A stretch of 9,219 nt of DNA from Candidatus Lindowiibacteriota bacterium (GTDB lineage Bacteria; Lindowbacteria; 2-12-FULL-62-27). Numbering within the stretch: position 1 is the stretch's first letter; every line of letters begins with the position of its first letter. This document shows positions 6,894-9,219 of this stretch, piece by piece. The translations under genes and the position numbers were made by a program. Location: assembly GCA_023249255.1 (NCBI GenBank), contig JAHFCY010000130.1, positions 1 through 9,219 on the forward strand. The letters are read 5' to 3'. Under the pieces are notes generated by a model. The model was not told where the DNA came from. It did not search any database and worked only from the letters and a program-made list of their open reading frames with translations.

Positions 6894-7875
6894 CCGGACC
6901 ACTCCTGTCTTTGACGACGTCGCTGATTCCATTCCAAAGCAAAAGCTCATTCGTGAGAAATCGGATACGGACGCGGACAACATAAATCGGCGGAAGGGGA
7001 ATCGCAAGCCTGCCTGCCGGCAGGCAGGGCCGCGCGAGTTTGACGGCGTCCTTGGCGGTCGTCAACACGGCGTCACATCCGGCCGCGGCCGACAGAAGTT
7101 TCGCCTGAACGTCCGGCCGGCGATAGTCGACGTGATCGGGCAGACACATCTGCCGCGCCCCTTCGCCCTTGCCGCCCAGCCAGTTCCGAACATGCTCAAA
7201 AAAATTGGATTCGGGTCCGAGGCCGGCCATAACGAGGATCGAGGGGGGAATGGTGGAAGGCGGGAGAACTTCTCCCGACTTCTTCAGTCCTTCCATCCCA
7301 ACGATCTCTTTCACAAAATAAAGCGTTCGGTCCTCCGGTCGCGGCGACCGCAGGCCGTTGGGGACGAGAAGAATATCCGCGCGGTCAGCCGCGCTGTGAA
7401 AATCACGAAGCGTGGCGCCCGGATTTGGCCAGATGATGATGCGCAGATCCTGATGCAGTCGATGATGCTGAAACGCGTCGTCGACTAGGATGATGTCCAG
7501 ATCGGGATGCCGCTCGACCAACATTTGCGCCGCAATCGTCTTGTCCATCCCGCTGGCCACGGCCATCCTTCTTCCATCCCCCCACAACATCGCCGCTTCG
7601 TCGCCCACCACATAGGGGTCGCAATTGTCAGCCGACAAAATATGCGGACCCGGCTCGGCTCCATACGATCGACACACAACGCCAACACGCTTGCCGTCCG
7701 CCATAAGTTTTTCTGCGATCGTTTGGACAATAAGCGTCTTGCCGCTCCCGCCAAACGAGAGGTTTCCGACCCCGATCAAGGGCACGGGCAGTCGAACTTT
7801 TTGTAATATATTCAATTCGTAGAGATTACGATGAATCCCGGCCCCTATTTTGTACATAACTTCTAACATATTCAT
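6880..7875 (-). CDS. lpxK: tetraacyldisaccharide 4'-kinase (lipid A biosynthesis), divergent
   Basis: LpxK phosphorylates the 4' position of the lipid A disaccharide at the inner face of the cytoplasmic membrane. The 331-residue product shows the family P-loop GVGNLSFGGSGKT (35-47), CRSYGA (68-73), GDEAAML (91-97), the DDGxQH-like motif VDDAFQHHRL (131-140) and LTTAKDAVKL (271-280). Several points depart from the usual pattern: GKTL rather than GKTP, TTAKD rather than TTEKD, no LPAGPLRE segment, and about 20 fewer residues before the P-loop than in E. coli, so the hydrophobic N-terminal helix is missing. The start at 7875 is the most upstream possible (TAA four codons before); ATGs at 7869 and 7857 are alternatives. 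No Shine-Dalgarno sequence is obvious. A 20-bp palindrome lies in the coding sequence near residue 284. Its final codons overlap cobJ. Confidence 0.88.
   Translation of the reverse strand: MNMLEVMYKIGAGIHRNLYELNILQKVRLPVPLIGVGNLSFGGSGKTLIVQTIAEKLMADGKRVGVVCRSYGAEPGPHILSADNCDPYVVGDEAAMLWGDGRRMAVASGMDKTIAAQMLVERHPDLDIILVDDAFQHHRLHQDLRIIIWPNPGATLRDFHSAADRADILLVPNGLRSPRPEDRTLYFVKEIVGMEGLKKSGEVLPPSTIPPSILVMAGLGPESNFFEHVRNWLGGKGEGARQMCLPDHVDYRRPDVQAKLLSAAAGCDAVLTTAKDAVKLARPCLPAGRLAIPLPPIYVVRVRIRFLTNELLLWNGISDVVKDRSGPDGRG
6902..6906 (-). promoter_or_regulatory. Shine-Dalgarno site inside lpxK that sets the cobJ start
   Basis: AGGAG on the minus strand lies eight bases before the ATG at 6893 and inside the last codons of lpxK. 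It is the main reason for choosing the shorter cobJ start. Confidence 0.75.
7009..7028. repeat. 20-bp perfect palindrome inside lpxK, decoded as CLPAGR
   Basis: The half-site cctgcctgcc is followed directly by its reverse complement ggcaggcagg. It lies in the lpxK coding sequence and is read as P-C-L-P-A-G-R-L (about residues 283-290). From memory, the same palindrome and its CLPAGR translation recur in unrelated proteins of many uncultured bacteria, which points to a mobile repeat that tolerates in-frame insertion. It lies just after the conserved TTxKDAVKL motif, in a loop before the final strand. Confidence 0.7.
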
Positions 7876-7945
7876 AGAGTTACAGAATTATCCCACAAAA
7901 GGGATCGCCTCTCCATATATATATAGGGGGGTCTGCGGGCCAATT
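7876..7945 (-). promoter_or_regulatory. gap upstream of lpxK with AT alternation, possible weak promoter
   Basis: This 70-base gap separates the kinase stop from lpxK. It holds an 11-base alternating A/T run (7915-7925) inside GC-rich DNA. On the minus strand, TTGGCC (7939-7944) lies upstream at a distance that allows a -35/-10 pair with the TATATA run. A short foldback, atccc/gggat with a six-base loop, lies at 7890-7905 without a T-tract. A separate promoter for lpxK-cobJ-cobM-GH57 is possible but weakly supported. Confidence 0.25.
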
Positions 7946-8533
7946 TCATGGCCGGGTCAAAGCTCGCCATGGGTCGCGGACAGTGCGGATCAGGAATCGG
8001 CTTAACCGTTCGGCCCATGTCGGGCTGTCCAACAGGGCGCGTTGTTCCGGACGAAGGGTGTCGGGTTGGTGGTGTGCGCGAAGTTTTGCGGCGGCGGCCA
8101 TGTCGATGCGACGGAACGTTTCAAACAACAGTTCGCCTTCGACAAACGCCGCGCCGAAATCGAGGATGACGGGATGTTGTCCATCCACAACAAGAATATT
8201 CTCCCTTTTTTTGAGGTCCGAGTGGGCGACGCCGCGGGCGTGAATGGCCGCGATGATGCGGTCAAGTGCGTCGAGGAATTCAACGGAGATTTCGCCGCGT
8301 CTAAATCCGGCCAGCGGCCGGCCGTCGATCGCCTCAAGCCACAATCCTTCGTCCGTGATGCCGTGACACGCCGGCACGCCGCCGACGCCGGCAAGCCTCG
8401 CATAGACACGCGCTTCGCGGTCCAGCGTCCAGCGGCTGAATAACTGGAGGATTCCTCCGCGCGGCGATTTCAAAATGCACGCCCGGCCCTCTCGCGTGAC
8501 AGCGCGGATATGCGCCTGTACGCCCTCGGTCAT
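7946..8533 (-). CDS. small protein-kinase-fold protein (RIO/WaaP-like), possible lipopolysaccharide kinase
   Basis: This 195-residue protein has a minimal kinase core. K22 in ILKSP may be the ATP-binding lysine and E40 in DREARVYARL its helix-C partner. HARGVAHSDLKKRENIL (98-114) is the catalytic loop with D106 and N112, and VILDFGAAF (122-130) carries the DFG metal-binding motif. The Asn lies six residues after the catalytic Asp instead of the usual five. The length and the lack of regulatory domains resemble RIO-type and WaaP/KdkA-type sugar kinases more than signalling kinases. Its position before lpxK favours a role on a lipopolysaccharide core sugar, but this is inference from context. 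The ATG at 8533 has no Shine-Dalgarno sequence. It lies in the same frame as thioredoxin, four codons after that stop, so it probably depends on coupled translation. Confidence 0.72.
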   Translation of the reverse strand: MTEGVQAHIRAVTREGRACILKSPRGGILQLFSRWTLDREARVYARLAGVGGVPACHGITDEGLWLEAIDGRPLAGFRRGEISVEFLDALDRIIAAIHARGVAHSDLKKRENILVVDGQHPVILDFGAAFVEGELLFETFRRIDMAAAAKLRAHHQPDTLRPEQRALLDSPTWAERLSRFLIRTVRDPWRALTRP

Positions 8534-8542
8534 GGCATCATT

Positions 8543-8869
8543 TCACGATTTCAGCACAGACTCGATTTCGGACTTGATTTTCTCCTTGCTGACGGCGCCG
8601 ACGATCTGGCCCTTGATCTCGCCGTTTTTGAAAATGAGCAGAGTCGGGATGGACCGGATGCCGAAGTTGACGGCGGTGCCGTTATTGTCGTCGACGTTGA
8701 CCTTCCCGAATTTCACTTTGCCCGCGTACTCCTTTGAGAGTTCTTCGACCACGGGCGCGATCATGCGGCAGGGGCCGCACCAGACGGCCCAAAAATCGAC
8801 CAGCACGGGAACGGCCGACTTGGCGACCTCGGCGTCAAAGGACGCGTCGGTGATTTCGATGACGGACAT
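8543..8869 (-). CDS. trxA: thioredoxin
   Basis: This 108-residue single-domain protein has the redox site WCGPC (W30-C34) and the cis-proline segment SIPTLL (P75), with the usual thioredoxin length and order: VLVDFWAVWCGPCRMIAPVVEEL, then VNVDDN, then IFKNGEIKGQIVGA. It reduces protein disulfides in the cytoplasm using electrons from thioredoxin reductase, which is not in this window. There is no signal peptide. The start at 8869 is fixed by a strong GAGGAGG sequence. The kinase gene follows in the same frame after the TGA. The upstream control region holds a palindromic repeat. Confidence 0.96.
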   Translation of the reverse strand: MSVIEITDASFDAEVAKSAVPVLVDFWAVWCGPCRMIAPVVEELSKEYAGKVKFGKVNVDDNNGTAVNFGIRSIPTLLIFKNGEIKGQIVGAVSKEKIKSEIESVLKS

Positions 8870-8875
8870 GACAGA

Positions 8876-8882
8876 CCTCCTC
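8876..8882 (-). promoter_or_regulatory. strong Shine-Dalgarno sequence of trxA
   Basis: On the minus strand, GAGGAGG ends six bases before the ATG at 8869. It contrasts with the following kinase gene, which has no such site. Confidence 0.85.
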
Positions 8883-8925
8883 GTTGAAAGAATGCGGAAA
8901 ATTATCGCGACAACTCAGTTTCCTT

Positions 8926-9006
8926 GAAAAATTATAAGGAAGCCAGGAAGCCATGAACATCTCCGGTTTTTGCTTTCTCCTGAATTCTTGGATTCCTTAT
9001 GAAATT
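8926..9006. repeat. dispersed ~80 bp palindromic repeat, copy B (inverted relative to copy A)
   Basis: This copy aligns with the reverse complement of 3182-3266 from GAAAAATTATAAGGA to TCCTTATGAAATT. Differences cluster in the centre (the loop) and in one arm. It fills most of the 169 bases between the TPR gene's stop and trxA. Read on the minus strand, its outer end contains TATAAT (8931-8936) directed toward trxA, and a second candidate -10, GATAAT, lies outside the element at 8901-8906. The element may thus end the upstream transcript, supply part of the trxA promoter, or both. Confidence 0.8.
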
Positions 9007-9038
9007 ATCCGGAGAATATCAACTGCCGAAGTTGTTGG

Positions 9039-9218
9039 TCAATGGACGTTTTTCTCCCGGATTTTTTTCGCCCGTTCGGCGTAGGTCTTCGACTCTTTTG
9101 GGCGGTTCAGTTTTGCGCAGATGATCGCAAGCCTGTCCAGCGCGTCGATGACGTCCGCGTGATTTTTTCCCAGCCGTTTGGTCCTGTACGACAACAACTC
9201 CTTGTACAGGGGTTCGGC
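9039..9218 (-). CDS. C-terminal end of a TPR-repeat protein (5' part outside window)
   Basis: Reading leftwards from 9218, the frame is open for 59 codons to a TGA at 9041-9039. The peptide starts AEPLYKELLSYRTKRLGKNH, continues ADVIDALDRLAIICAKLNR and ends with PKESKTYAERAKKIREKNVH. This is the 'AEPLYKRAL.I.EK.LG..HPDVA..LNNLA..Y...GK..EAE' pattern of kinesin-light-chain-type tetratricopeptide repeats: the end of one repeat and a complete last one. Such repeats bind partner proteins. The N-terminal part, and hence any signal peptide or effector domain, lies outside the window. The gene reads toward trxA, with repeat copy B in between. Confidence 0.82.
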   Translation of the reverse strand, partial: AEPLYKELLSYRTKRLGKNHADVIDALDRLAIICAKLNRPKESKTYAERAKKIREKNVH

Positions 9219-9219
9219 A

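Noticed and set aside
6894-7007. Upstream 38-codon extension of cobJ
   Set aside because: It would lie wholly within lpxK. The AGGAG-preceded ATG at 6893 matches the family N-terminus.
7890-7905. Foldback atccc/gggat upstream of lpxK as a terminator for the kinase gene
   Set aside because: The stem is only five base pairs and has no T-tract on the minus strand.
8543-8545. TGA between thioredoxin and kinase as a selenocysteine codon
   Set aside because: The thioredoxin is complete at its normal length before the TGA, no redox motif surrounds it, and I saw no convincing SECIS-like hairpin. An ordinary stop is simpler.

Overview
The window looks like chromosomal DNA from an uncultured Gram-negative bacterium. 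It is moderately GC-rich, densely packed and mostly on the minus strand. lpxK implies lipid A and an outer membrane. The two corrin-ring methyltransferases imply B12 synthesis. A GH57 glucan branching enzyme implies glycogen-like polymer metabolism. The phylum cannot be fixed from the sequence. The palindromic repeats, one of them inside a coding sequence, are of a kind I associate with environmental lineages assembled from metagenomes, but this is an impression and not a taxonomic call.

Layout. (1) 2-643 (+): 3' end of a gene that looks like a DHH/DHHA1 phosphoesterase, followed by a likely intrinsic terminator (683-722) and a GC-rich palindromic repeat (736-772) at a convergent junction. 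(2) 785-2782 (-): a DinG/XPD-like helicase in which one of the four expected iron-sulfur cysteines is serine. (3) 2785-3155 (+): a divergent promoter and a small Rieske ferredoxin. (4) 3182-3266: an ~80 bp palindromic repeat between convergent genes. (5) 7875 down to 3293 (-): lpxK, cobJ/cbiH, cobM/cbiF and a GH57 branching enzyme with a C-terminal DUF4912-like domain, tightly packed (14-bp overlap, 5-nt gap, ATGA overlap). (6) 8869 down to 7946 (-): thioredoxin and a small protein-kinase-fold protein, lying in the same reading frame with only one stop and three codons between them. (7) 8926-9006: a second, inverted copy of the ~80 bp repeat. (8) 9039-9218 (-): 3' end of a TPR protein.

How the genes may work together. 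cobJ and cobM catalyse nearby corrin-ring methylations and clearly belong together. lpxK upstream and the branching enzyme downstream share the transcription unit without an obvious pathway link. The small kinase lies directly upstream of lpxK and may phosphorylate a lipopolysaccharide sugar, but this rests on context and fold only. I found no strong evidence for a new multi-gene system. The most distinctive points are the serine-substituted cluster site in the helicase, the palindrome decoded inside lpxK, the inverted repeat pair, the GH57-DUF4912 fusion and the in-frame thioredoxin/kinase junction. No rRNA, tRNA, CRISPR array, insertion sequence or attachment site was seen. No gene-free stretch exceeds 300 bases.
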